Assembly: GCF_001854325.1 (NCBI RefSeq)
Contig: NZ_CP017754.1
Location: forward strand, 3,720,001 to 3,784,000
Length of the DNA: 64,000 nt
Source: Cupriavidus malaysiensis
GTDB lineage: Bacteria > Pseudomonadota > Gammaproteobacteria > Burkholderiales > Burkholderiaceae
Direction: 5' to 3'
Position numbers and translations under genes: made by a program. Below the pieces are notes generated by a model, which searched no databases, was not told the origin of the DNA, and saw nothing but the letters and a program-made list of their open reading frames with translations. Every line of letters starts with the position of its first letter. Position 1 is the first letter of the stretch. Below, in pieces: positions 18,289 through 26,386 of the stretch.

Positions 18289-19575
18289 ATGCGCCGCCCC
18301 CGGCGCCCCGGAGCGATCCGGCGCGCCCCGGAGCAACCCGGCGCGCATGTCGCAGTGCCGGCGGATGAGGCGCCGGCCCGACACACGAACGCCTATCCGA
18401 TCACGTCGATCACGTCAGAGACACTGGCATTGCCGTCCACCAACCCGCCTGACCGCCGGCTTCGCGTCGCCTTCCTGATCACCCAGTCGGAGATCGGAGG
18501 CGCGCAGGCCCACGTCCTCGACCTCCTGCGCGCGCTGCGCGGCCGCGTCGCCGCCACGCTGCTGGCCGGCGGCGACGGCCCGCTGCTGGAGCGCGCACGC
18601 GCAGCGGGCGCCACCGTGATACGCCTGCCCTTGCTCGACAACGCCCTGTCGCCGCTGCGCGCGGCCGCCGCCCTGCGCCAGCTCCTGCGCGCCCTGCGCG
18701 AGGCCCGCCCCGATCTGGTCCACGCGCACAGCGCGAAGGCCGGCGCGCTCGGACGCGTGGCCGCGCGCCTGCTCGGCCTGCCCGTGGTCTACACCGTGCA
18801 CGGCTTCGCCTTCAAGCCGGCCGCGCCGATGCGCCAGCGGCTCGCCGCGCGCGCCAGCGAATGCGTGCTGGCACCGCTCACCACCCGCATGATCTGCGTG
18901 GCGGAGGCCGAACGCGAGCTGTCGCGCGGCCTGCACGTCGCGCAGGACAAGGTCAGCGTGATCCGCAACGGCATCGGCGACACGGCCCTGCAGGCGGATA
19001 CCTCCCGACCGCTGCGCCGCATCGTCATGGTGGCGCGCTTCGCCGCACCCAAACGCCCCGACCTGGCCATGCGCGCCTTCGCGCGGGCTGCCCTGCCCGA
19101 CTGCGAGCTCGTCATCGCCGGCGAAGGGCCGCAGCTCGAAGCCATGCGTACCCTGGCCGCCGGCCTCGCCCCGGCACGGATCCGCCTGCCCGGCGCGGAA
19201 CAGGACGTCCCCGCGCTGCTGGCGAGCGCCCAGGCCTTCGTACTGGCCTCCGACCATGAAGGCTTCCCGCTGTCCGTGCTGGAAGCGATGCGCGCCGGGC
19301 TGCCGGTGGTCGCCACCGACCTGCCTGGCATCCGCGAGCAGCTCGACGGCGGCCGGTGCGGCCTGCTGGTGCCGGCGGACGACGAGGAAGCGCTGGCCCA
19401 GGCGCTGCGGCGCCTGGCCGACGACGCCGAGCGCATGCGCCTGGGACAGACGGGCCAGGCGCGCTGGCGCAGCCACTTCGGACTCGACGCGATGGCCGAC
19501 GCGACCTGGGCCGTCTATCAGCAAGCCGTCGGCAGCGGGGCTGCGGCCCTGCGCCGCGCAGGTTCCACACGATGA
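18289..19575 (+). CDS. Glycosyltransferase family 4 protein
   Basis: Cytoplasmic GT4-like enzyme, up to 428 residues. The conserved domain starts at LRVAFLITQSEIGGAQAHVL, typical of GT4 N-lobes, so the first 50 or so residues are doubtful; TTG at 18430 is a plausible real start. The C-lobe has the E-x7-E motif region DHEGFPLSVLEAMRAGLPVV. Donor and acceptor cannot be read from sequence. It opens the plus-strand half and overlaps the phosphoglycosyltransferase gene by four bases (ATGA), so the two are cotranslated. Confidence 0.88.
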   Translation: MRRPRRPGAIRRAPEQPGAHVAVPADEAPARHTNAYPITSITSETLALPSTNPPDRRLRVAFLITQSEIGGAQAHVLDLLRALRGRVAATLLAGGDGPLLERARAAGATVIRLPLLDNALSPLRAAAALRQLLRALREARPDLVHAHSAKAGALGRVAARLLGLPVVYTVHGFAFKPAAPMRQRLAARASECVLAPLTTRMICVAEAERELSRGLHVAQDKVSVIRNGIGDTALQADTSRPLRRIVMVARFAAPKRPDLAMRAFARAALPDCELVIAGEGPQLEAMRTLAAGLAPARIRLPGAEQDVPALLASAQAFVLASDHEGFPLSVLEAMRAGLPVVATDLPGIREQLDGGRCGLLVPADDEEALAQALRRLADDAERMRLGQTGQARWRSHFGLDAMADATWAVYQQAVGSGAAALRRAGSTR

Positions 19576-20897
19576 ACGAAAGCCCCCCGCTCCCCCGCAA
19601 GGACCACCGGCCGGCAGCCACGCGCTCCGAGACCGTGCGACGCGTCAGCCACATGCTCAGCTGGGCCCTGATCGGCCTGCTGCTCTACGCCGTCAACGCC
19701 TTCGTGGCGGAGGCCGCACATCACGCCGGCCTGGTCACCTATGTCTTCACCCGCACCCTGATCTGGTCGATCGCACCCTACCTGTGCGCCTTCGCCCTGC
19801 TGCAGCGCGCCCTGCACCTGCCGGCCATGGAAGGCAACAGCCTGATCGGCGTCGCCGTCACGCTGCCGTTCGCCGCACTGCTGTTCGTCTTCGCCGCCTT
19901 CCACATCGAATACTCGCGCGGCGCCCTGCTGCTGGGCTTCCTGACCACGCTGGTCTGGACCTGGAGCGGTTACCGCCGCTACGTCAGCAATTACGTCCCG
20001 GTGTTCGGCTATACCGACCCCAATGCCCTGCGGCAGTTGGAGGAGATCCTGCAGGTCGCGGGACCGGACGGCGCCATGCCGACGGGGCTGGCCCGCTTCG
20101 AGCCGATCGCCACGCTGGAAGCCGCCGCCAGCTGCGACGGCCTGATGCTCGACCGCAATGCCGCGGCCGATCCGGAGCGCACCCGCATGCTGGCCAAGCT
20201 CAAGCTCAGCCACGTGCGCATGTATTCGGTGGAAAAGATCGGCGAGATGCTGACCGGCCGCGTCGGCCTCAGCCATATCGACGACAACTTCCTCGACGAC
20301 TACGCCAGCCACTACCTGTACGGCTATGCCAAGCGCGCGCTCGACCTCGCCGCCGTGGCCTGCCTGGCGCCGCTGGCCCTGCCGCTGGCCCTGGGCACGG
20401 CGCTGGCGGTCCGGCTCGACTCGCCCGGCCCGGTACTGTTCCGCCAGGTACGCGCCGGCCTCTACGGCAAACCCTTCACCATCCTCAAGTTCCGCAGCAT
20501 GAGTTTCGACGCCGGCGCGCCGGCCCGCTTCGCCGCGCGCCAGGATCCCCGCGTGACGCGCGTCGGTCGCATCATCCGCAAGTACCGGCTCGACGAGATC
20601 CCGCAGCTGTGGAACGTGCTGTGTGGGCACATGAGCCTGATCGGCCCGCGGCCGGAGCAGATTCCCATGGTAGAGCAGTTCTCGGACACCATTCCTTACT
20701 ATCCGTACCGGCACCTGGTGCGGCCTGGGCTGTCGGGATGGGCGCAGGTCGAGCAGGGGTATGTGGGCAGCATGGAAGAGACCGTCACCAAGCTCAGCTA
20801 CGACCTCTACTACGTCAAGCATTGCTCGTTTGCGCTCGACCTGCTGATTGCGGTGAAGACGTTGCGGACGATGATGACTGGGTATGGGGCGCGGTGA
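19572..20897 (+). CDS. Undecaprenyl-phosphate sugar phosphotransferase (initiating transferase)
   Basis: Polyprenol-phosphate sugar-1-phosphate transferase of the WbaP/WcaJ type, 441 residues, which would begin a repeat unit on undecaprenyl phosphate. It has four or five N-terminal membrane helices, a middle domain, then a C-terminal catalytic domain preceded by a reentrant helix (YLYGYAKRALDLAAVACLAP). Catalytic-domain motifs are FRQVRAGLYGKPFTILKFRS, KYRLDEIPQLWNVLCGHMSL, then IGPRPEQIPMVEQF, and RPGLSGWAQV. The sugar is unknown. A second initiating enzyme of a different family (WecA-like) lies at 41412 in the other half. Confidence 0.92.
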   Translation: MNESPPLPRKDHRPAATRSETVRRVSHMLSWALIGLLLYAVNAFVAEAAHHAGLVTYVFTRTLIWSIAPYLCAFALLQRALHLPAMEGNSLIGVAVTLPFAALLFVFAAFHIEYSRGALLLGFLTTLVWTWSGYRRYVSNYVPVFGYTDPNALRQLEEILQVAGPDGAMPTGLARFEPIATLEAAASCDGLMLDRNAAADPERTRMLAKLKLSHVRMYSVEKIGEMLTGRVGLSHIDDNFLDDYASHYLYGYAKRALDLAAVACLAPLALPLALGTALAVRLDSPGPVLFRQVRAGLYGKPFTILKFRSMSFDAGAPARFAARQDPRVTRVGRIIRKYRLDEIPQLWNVLCGHMSLIGPRPEQIPMVEQFSDTIPYYPYRHLVRPGLSGWAQVEQGYVGSMEETVTKLSYDLYYVKHCSFALDLLIAVKTLRTMMTGYGAR

Positions 20898-22033
20898 TGG
20901 TAGCGGCTGCCCCCGCCGGCGGACCAATGCGGATCCTGTTACTGACCACCGGCCTCAAGCTCGGGGGCGCCGAGCAGCAGGTCGCGGCGCTCGCGCGGCA
21001 GTTCATCGCCATGGGGCACGCTGTTGCGGTCGTCAGTCTGACCCCCGGCCAAGGCGTCAGACTGCCGGATGCGGCCACTCTGCTGCAGTTGCAGATGAGC
21101 AAGACACCCATGTCGATGGCGAAGGCACTGTGGCAACTACACGCATTTGTGCGAAAGTGGCGGCCGGAAATCATTCACGCCCATATGGTCCACGCCAACC
21201 TTCTCGCCCGCGCACTTGCGGCGACCGGGAATACACCACCGGTCATCTGCACGGCACATAGCGCCCGGGAAGGCGGCCGTCTTCGCATGCTCGCTTACCG
21301 CGTGACGGATCGCTGGGCCAACCTGACCACCCACGTCAGCCCGCAGGGAAGACTCGCCATGGTTTCTGCTGGCGCGGTTCCCGCCGCACGCATTGCCGTC
21401 ATGCCGAATGGCATCGATACTTCGCTGTTTCGCCCGGATCCCGCCGCACGCAGCGACGCCAGGGCGGCACTGGGCCTGAGCGGCGACACGCGGCTGCTAC
21501 TCAATGTCGGCCGTCTCGCCCGGGAAAAGGCGCAAACTGTATTGATCGATGCCTTTGCGCGCTTGCTGAGCGAGCCAGGGACACACGCCCGACTGATGAT
21601 CGTCGGCGAAGGCCCCGAGCGCCCTGCCCTCGAACAACGCATCTGCCAGCACCGGCTGGATGGCCTCGTCACGCTCGCGGGTGTGCGCCACGATGTGCCG
21701 GCCCTGCTCAATGCAGCCGACCTGTTCGTTCTGTCTTCCGAAATCGAGGGCATGCCGCTGGTCGTGGGCGAGGCGCTGTCCTGTGGGCGCCCCGTGGTCT
21801 CCACCGATGCCGCAGGCGTGGCGGAGCTGCTCGGTGAATGCGGCGAAATCGTGCCCAGAGGCGATGTTCCTGCCCTGGCTGCGGCGATGCACCGAGCTCT
21901 CGCCGCCGGGCTTGGCAGCGCCCAAGAGCAGACCAGTCGCCGTCAGCGCGTGCTGTCGCACTTCAGCCTTGAAGCAGTCGCCACCGAATGGCTGGCTTGC
22001 TATGAGCATCTGGCACGCACGGAGCCCGACTGA
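20897..22033 (+). CDS. Glycosyltransferase family 4 protein
   Basis: GT4 enzyme of 378 residues. N-lobe signature MRILLLTTGLKLGGAEQQVA, a HAHMVHANLLARAL segment, the hinge VMPNGIDTSLFRPD and a C-lobe SSEIEGMPLVVGEALSCGRP carrying the E-x7-E pair. ATG at 20897 shares one base with the preceding stop. The opening LGGAEQQV resembles enzymes that extend lipid-linked repeat units, for example WbbQ- or PglA-like proteins, but specificity is unknown. It belongs to a run of five genes with overlapping stops and starts. Confidence 0.9.
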   Translation: MVAAAPAGGPMRILLLTTGLKLGGAEQQVAALARQFIAMGHAVAVVSLTPGQGVRLPDAATLLQLQMSKTPMSMAKALWQLHAFVRKWRPEIIHAHMVHANLLARALAATGNTPPVICTAHSAREGGRLRMLAYRVTDRWANLTTHVSPQGRLAMVSAGAVPAARIAVMPNGIDTSLFRPDPAARSDARAALGLSGDTRLLLNVGRLAREKAQTVLIDAFARLLSEPGTHARLMIVGEGPERPALEQRICQHRLDGLVTLAGVRHDVPALLNAADLFVLSSEIEGMPLVVGEALSCGRPVVSTDAAGVAELLGECGEIVPRGDVPALAAAMHRALAAGLGSAQEQTSRRQRVLSHFSLEAVATEWLACYEHLARTEPD

Positions 22034-23292
22034 TGCAACGCAAGGTCGCACACAACCTGCTGTGGATGCTGGTCGAGCGAGGCCTGCAGGTCGGTGCCGG
22101 CATTGGCATCGTAGCCATGCTCGCGCGTGGGTTGGGGCCGGAGGGCTTCGCGCATATCCAGTATGCGCAGGCCGTGGTGTACATCGCCTCTTCGATTGCA
22201 TTGATCTGCGGTGGTGAAGTCGTGATTCCACGCCTTGTCGCCAATCAGGATCTGCTTGTGCAGCATCGTCTGCTAGCCCATGCATTCGGGCTCAGATTGA
22301 CGGCAGGTGTGCTCGGCTACCTGCTGATGTGTGCCTTCCTTGTCGTCACCGGGCAGACCGTTGAATTCTGGATTCCGGCCCTGATCATCGGCGTGGCCGT
22401 AGTGCTGCGCGAGCCATTCGGCATCGTCACGGCATGGATGCAGGCCCACACCCGGACTCGACCCAACACGCTGTTCAACCTGGCCTCGTTGACAGTAAAG
22501 GCGGCCGGAGTTGCATTGCTGTTTGCCGCGGGCATCCATAGCGTGCCTGCCTATGCGATAGCCTTCTCGCTCGAGCCGGTCGTCATGGCTGTCTTGTTGA
22601 CCAGCTTCTACTTGGCACGTGCTCCACGTGCCCGCGTCGTGTACGAGCCGGCGCTGGCCAAGGAGCTGATCAGCAGCGGGCTGCTGTTCTGGGCCAGCTT
22701 CATGCTCATGATGGGCTCGCGCCGGGTCGACCAGTTGCTGCTCAAGCCGCTCGTCCCCCTCGGAGAACTGGGGGCGTATGCTGCATCGATGCAGATCCTC
22801 GACAACTTTGTCATGGTTGCCACCATTCTCGCAGCCGGCATTGCGCCCATCTACGTCTATGCGCAACCCACACTGCCCCAGGCGCGACGCAACATCCTCA
22901 AGATTACCGCCGCCATGATGGCCGTCGGCATCGCCGGCGGCACGCTGATCGCGCTGAGCGCACGCTGGATCATCCATCTGCTCTACGGCTCTGCCTTCGC
23001 CTCCGCGACGGGCCTGCTGCAGCTCGCCGCGCTGGCCTCCACGCTTGTCTTCGCCGATGTCGGACTCACCCTCCTGCCTATATACCTGCGGCGCCCACGA
23101 CTGGTTGCAATCAAATGGGGTATGGTGTTTGCCATCACGATCGGCATTGACATGGTAGCCATTCCGCGCTTCGGCGTGTACGGCGCCATCCTGGGCTTCG
23201 CCGTCGCCAACCTGCTCTCGGTGCTGTTCGGCATTGCCACCTGGCTGCGCTGCGCGACGGCAAAGCCCGCTGCGCAGGAGGCCCGGGCATGA
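22033..23292 (+). CDS. Polysaccharide repeat-unit flippase (Wzx-like)
   Basis: Membrane protein of 419 residues with about twelve hydrophobic helices, matching the MATE/MOP flippase superfamily that moves lipid-linked repeat units across the inner membrane. The N-terminus (VAHNLLWMLVERGLQVGAGI) and the central RRVDQLLLKPLVPLGELGAY are typical of O-antigen Wzx proteins. It sits between two glycosyltransferase genes with overlaps at both ends. Its presence implies a Wzx-dependent route for the plus-strand half. No clear Wzy or Wzz partner was found nearby. Confidence 0.88.
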   Translation: MQRKVAHNLLWMLVERGLQVGAGIGIVAMLARGLGPEGFAHIQYAQAVVYIASSIALICGGEVVIPRLVANQDLLVQHRLLAHAFGLRLTAGVLGYLLMCAFLVVTGQTVEFWIPALIIGVAVVLREPFGIVTAWMQAHTRTRPNTLFNLASLTVKAAGVALLFAAGIHSVPAYAIAFSLEPVVMAVLLTSFYLARAPRARVVYEPALAKELISSGLLFWASFMLMMGSRRVDQLLLKPLVPLGELGAYAASMQILDNFVMVATILAAGIAPIYVYAQPTLPQARRNILKITAAMMAVGIAGGTLIALSARWIIHLLYGSAFASATGLLQLAALASTLVFADVGLTLLPIYLRRPRLVAIKWGMVFAITIGIDMVAIPRFGVYGAILGFAVANLLSVLFGIATWLRCATAKPAAQEARA

Positions 23293-24434
23293 CACCAACT
23301 CCGCTCCGGTTGTGCTTCCTTACCGGAACGTTGAATGCGGTGGCCGGTGCAGAACGAATGACCGCCACGATGGCCAATGCACTCGCATCGCAGGGGTATG
23401 CCGTCACGATCCTCAGCCTGTGGGACTCGGCGAGCTGCTTCCCGCTGCACCCGGCGGTCAATCACCAAGCGCTATTCGCACACCGCCCCTCCTTCAAGCG
23501 CGCTTATGCCACCACCGTGGCAGGCATCCGACACCATCTCCGGGAAAACAAAACGGCCGTGCTTGTCGAGGTGGACCCGATGCTCTCATTCTTTGCCCTG
23601 CCTGCCGCGCTCGGCTTAGGCGTGCGCCATATTGCATGGGAACATTGCCACTTTGACGAAGACCTCGGCAAGCCGGCTCGCAGGCTGGCGCGCCGCCTAG
23701 CCGCGCGATTTTACGAGGCCGTGGTGGTCCTGACTGAGCGAGACCGGCGCCGCTGGCTCCAAGCACTGCGGCCTCGCAGCAGGATCGCCTGCATCCCGAA
23801 TCCCTTGCCCTTCTCGATGCCCGAGCAAGCCTCGTCCAGGACAGCCAAGACCGTGCTCGCAGTTGGCAGGCTCGTTGCAGCGAAGGGTTTCGATGTCCTG
23901 TTGCGCGCATGGGCGGAGGTTGCACCGCTGGCACCGGACTGGCGGCTGACGATTGTCGGAGAGGGCGACGAGCGCGTTGCATTGGAAGCGCTGCGTGACG
24001 AACTTGGGCTAGGCGCCTGCGTCACGCTACCCGGCATTTGCGCAGATGTAACGGCGGCTTACAGCCAGGCCTCGGTTTTCTGCCTCAGCTCGCGCTACGA
24101 GGGATTTGGCCTGGTACTGGTCGAAGCGATGGCATTCGGCCTGCCAATCGTAGCGACGGACTGTGAGACAGGGCCTCGCGAGCTGCTTGAGCCGGGACGT
24201 GATGCAATCGTGGTTCCGGTTGGGCAGCCAGCCCCGCTTGCCCGCGCACTCGCACACATGATCAGCCACCCAGGAGAAGCCGCCATACTGGGCGAGGCAG
24301 CCAGGCAGAAGGCCAGTGGCTTCCTGCCCGAGCCGATCATCCAACGCTGGGAAGCACTGCTTGATCGCTGCGATGCGGGCAACGAAAGGTGGCAGCGCGG
24401 GGACCTGAAGTTTCCTTGTGACGAGAATAAATAA
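23289..24434 (+). CDS. Glycosyltransferase family 4 protein
   Basis: GT4 enzyme of 381 residues. It shows LRLCFLTGTLNAVAGAERMT at the N-terminus, HIAWEHCHFD, VLAVGRLVAAKGFDVLLRAW at the start of the C-lobe and SSRYEGFGLVLVEAMAFGLP with the E-x7-E pair. The late part is close in style to WaaG/PimB-type retaining transferases. Start overlaps the flippase stop by four bases. It is the last gene of the first tight run; a promoter candidate follows. Confidence 0.9.
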   Translation: MTPTPLRLCFLTGTLNAVAGAERMTATMANALASQGYAVTILSLWDSASCFPLHPAVNHQALFAHRPSFKRAYATTVAGIRHHLRENKTAVLVEVDPMLSFFALPAALGLGVRHIAWEHCHFDEDLGKPARRLARRLAARFYEAVVVLTERDRRRWLQALRPRSRIACIPNPLPFSMPEQASSRTAKTVLAVGRLVAAKGFDVLLRAWAEVAPLAPDWRLTIVGEGDERVALEALRDELGLGACVTLPGICADVTAAYSQASVFCLSSRYEGFGLVLVEAMAFGLPIVATDCETGPRELLEPGRDAIVVPVGQPAPLARALAHMISHPGEAAILGEAARQKASGFLPEPIIQRWEALLDRCDAGNERWQRGDLKFPCDENK

Positions 24435-24462
24435 GGCGAAGCATTCTCCCTCTGTTCCTGCC

Positions 24463-24490
24463 TTGCTCGCCTGTCAGGGCAAGGTATAAA
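24463..24490 (+). promoter_or_regulatory. Promoter candidate for the sulfation genes
   Basis: TTGCTC (24463-24468) and TATAAA (24485-24490) are separated by 16 bases. A second, perfect TATAAT lies at 24507-24512. They fall in the only gap of the 18.3-25.2 kb run that exceeds a few bases, which suggests separate expression of the APS kinase and sulfotransferase genes. Confidence 0.45.
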
Positions 24491-24562
24491 GAGGAAGTCC
24501 CCACAATATAATGCAGCTCGCCAGTGTGCGCGCCACAGATGCATGGCGAGCCCTTTCCGACG

Positions 24563-25195
24563 ATGACACATCGGATCTTTGCACCGCATGGGAGCACAGT
24601 CTCAGCGCCTGCTTGTACGCTGCTTGAAGCGCTGCCGCTGACAGTGTGGCTGACGGGCCTGAGTGGTGCAGGCAAGTCGACGTTGGCCGACGGAGCACAG
24701 CGCTGGCTGAGCAGGCTGGGCATCCGCTCACTGCGCATTGATGGCGATCAGTTGCGAGCAGGTATTTGCCAGGACCTACGGTTCTCAGCCGAGGATCGCC
24801 ATGAAAATGTGCGCCGAGCAGCTCATATCGCAAAGCTCATCAATGAGCAGGGGTTGCTGGTCCTCGTCTCGATGATCTCACCGACCGAGCTCGATCGGCA
24901 GACCGCCCGCAGCATAGTGGGTGCCGATCATTTCCTAGAAGTCTACGTGAGGGCCGACCTTGAGCAGTGTCGTGCGCGCGACCCCAAAGGACTCTATGCC
25001 CGCGTCCAGCGTGGCGAGATCGCCCAATTCACCGGTATCAGTGCACCCTATGAGCCGCCGCGGACGCCAGACCTGACCATCGACACCACGACAGCCGACG
25101 AAACGTACTGCGTCAGCTTGCTGGCCCGGCTGGTCCTCGCCCGCAGCACCCGGCAGGACGCGACCTTTCTGCAACTGGCCTCACCATCCCCTTGA
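24563..25195 (+). CDS. cysC: Adenylylsulfate (APS) kinase
   Basis: Phosphorylates APS to PAPS, the sulfuryl donor for sulfotransferases. The P-loop GLSGAGKSTLA is followed by the classic CysC blocks DGDQLRAGICQDLRFS, DRHENVRR, ISPTELDRQ, ARDPKGLY and FTGISAPYEPP in order. The start is uncertain: ATG 24563, ATG 24539 or GTG 24524; 210 residues from 24563. The family call is firm. The neighbour downstream is a sulfotransferase, so the PAPS is probably used to sulfate the polysaccharide rather than for sulfate assimilation; that is inference. No ATP sulfurylase gene is in the window. Confidence 0.92.
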   Translation: MTHRIFAPHGSTVSAPACTLLEALPLTVWLTGLSGAGKSTLADGAQRWLSRLGIRSLRIDGDQLRAGICQDLRFSAEDRHENVRRAAHIAKLINEQGLLVLVSMISPTELDRQTARSIVGADHFLEVYVRADLEQCRARDPKGLYARVQRGEIAQFTGISAPYEPPRTPDLTIDTTTADETYCVSLLARLVLARSTRQDATFLQLASPSP

Positions 25196-25309
25196 AGGAT
25201 TTGGGGGCGATGCGAAGCACACCATCGCCCCCCTGCCGACCCACAGCCCCTCGCCTACGCGAGCCGCCGTCACCACCATGCATCGCAACCTCGCGCATCC
25301 ACAACGATC

Positions 25310-26101
25310 ATGACCAACGCCGTCAGGGATGTCATTGTCCACTACCACATCTTCAAGAATGCCGGCACCACCGTCGACGCCATCCTGCACGCCAACTTCC
25401 CCGGCTCCAATGGAGCCATCGAGGGCGAGTACCCCTGGGACACGCTGACAAGCCAGGACCTGCTCAACTTCATCCTGGACAATCCTCGGCTCGATGTTGT
25501 TTCCAGTCATCAGGCCAGATTGCCGGTGCCGATGCATCCGGGCTTGCGCGTTCATCCTATCGTCTTCCTTCGTCACCCGATCGACCGGGTCGAGTCGGTC
25601 TACAAGTTCGAACGGCGCCAGGCACCGGACAGCCTCAGCCCCAGCGTACGTATTGCTCAGAACACAGATCTTAGAGGGTTCGTGGAGTGGGGCCTATCGG
25701 ATGCGGGTACCGCCGTCTTCCGCAATTTCCAGACCATCCATCTCGCCGGACGACAACGGGATATGCGTAGCGCCCGCGCAACCAGCGCCGACCACCTGGT
25801 AGCCGCTGCCCGACTGAGCGAGTTGCCGTTCGTGGGCCTTGTGGACAGCTTCGAGGAATCGGTATCCGCATTGCAGCGCAAGCTGCGGCCGGCCTTTCCC
25901 GCCATCGCTCTTCCCGCCGAGACGGCGCTAAACCGCAGCGAAGGCAGAGCGGACAGACTCTCCGTCCGCATCGAGCGCATCGCGACGGAACTGGGAGACT
26001 CGCTGTTCGATGATTTGTTGAGCCAGAACGGCTTCGACCTCGATCTGTATCGGCAGGCCACCTTCCTGAGTGCGGACCGGAATGGACGAGACGTGCGCTG
26101 A
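25310..26101 (+). CDS. Sulfotransferase-family protein
   Basis: Predicted PAPS-dependent carbohydrate sulfotransferase of 263 residues. The 5'-phosphosulfate loop is YHIFKNAGTTVD near the N-terminus (Lys and Thr-Thr kept), and the 3'-phosphate-binding segment is VFLRHPIDRVESVYKFERR with the Arg and Ser expected. This is the pattern of Golgi-type Sulfotransfer_2 relatives found in bacterial capsule and nod-type loci. No signal peptide is visible, so it would act on lipid-linked or nucleotide-linked sugar in the cytoplasm. It lies 114 bases after the APS kinase gene. The acceptor sugar is unknown. Confidence 0.85.
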   Translation: MTNAVRDVIVHYHIFKNAGTTVDAILHANFPGSNGAIEGEYPWDTLTSQDLLNFILDNPRLDVVSSHQARLPVPMHPGLRVHPIVFLRHPIDRVESVYKFERRQAPDSLSPSVRIAQNTDLRGFVEWGLSDAGTAVFRNFQTIHLAGRQRDMRSARATSADHLVAAARLSELPFVGLVDSFEESVSALQRKLRPAFPAIALPAETALNRSEGRADRLSVRIERIATELGDSLFDDLLSQNGFDLDLYRQATFLSADRNGRDVR

Positions 26102-26104
26102 CGA

Positions 26105-26124
26105 CCAGCGCCACTGGGCGCTGG
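26105..26124 (+). terminator. Hairpin after the sulfotransferase gene
   Basis: A perfect 8-bp stem CCAGCGCC / GGCGCTGG with loop ACTG begins three bases after the stop codon. It is followed by only scattered T residues, so it may be a weak terminator. The next 230 bases to the following gene hold no ORF I can support; a CATAAT hexamer at 26292-26297 could be a -10 box. Confidence 0.5.
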
Positions 26125-26386
26125 GATGCTTCAATCATTAGACTAACGACTAGCAAAACGCCGCCCCACTGGCACGCAGATTGCCCGCACCGGGCGAGCG
26201 CACCCACGGGTCGGTGCGAGGCTCCCTCGCCAAATCCAGGGGGAGACTCCGGGTGCGTGCTAAATCGACCGGGCTGGCGATTGGCCTGTGACATAATCCC
26301 CCCCTGGCCGCATCCTGCGGGCTACCCGACGTACCGGCTCGGCCCTAGCCCCAATGTGCGCTCCCAATAACAGGAACAGAACACGA

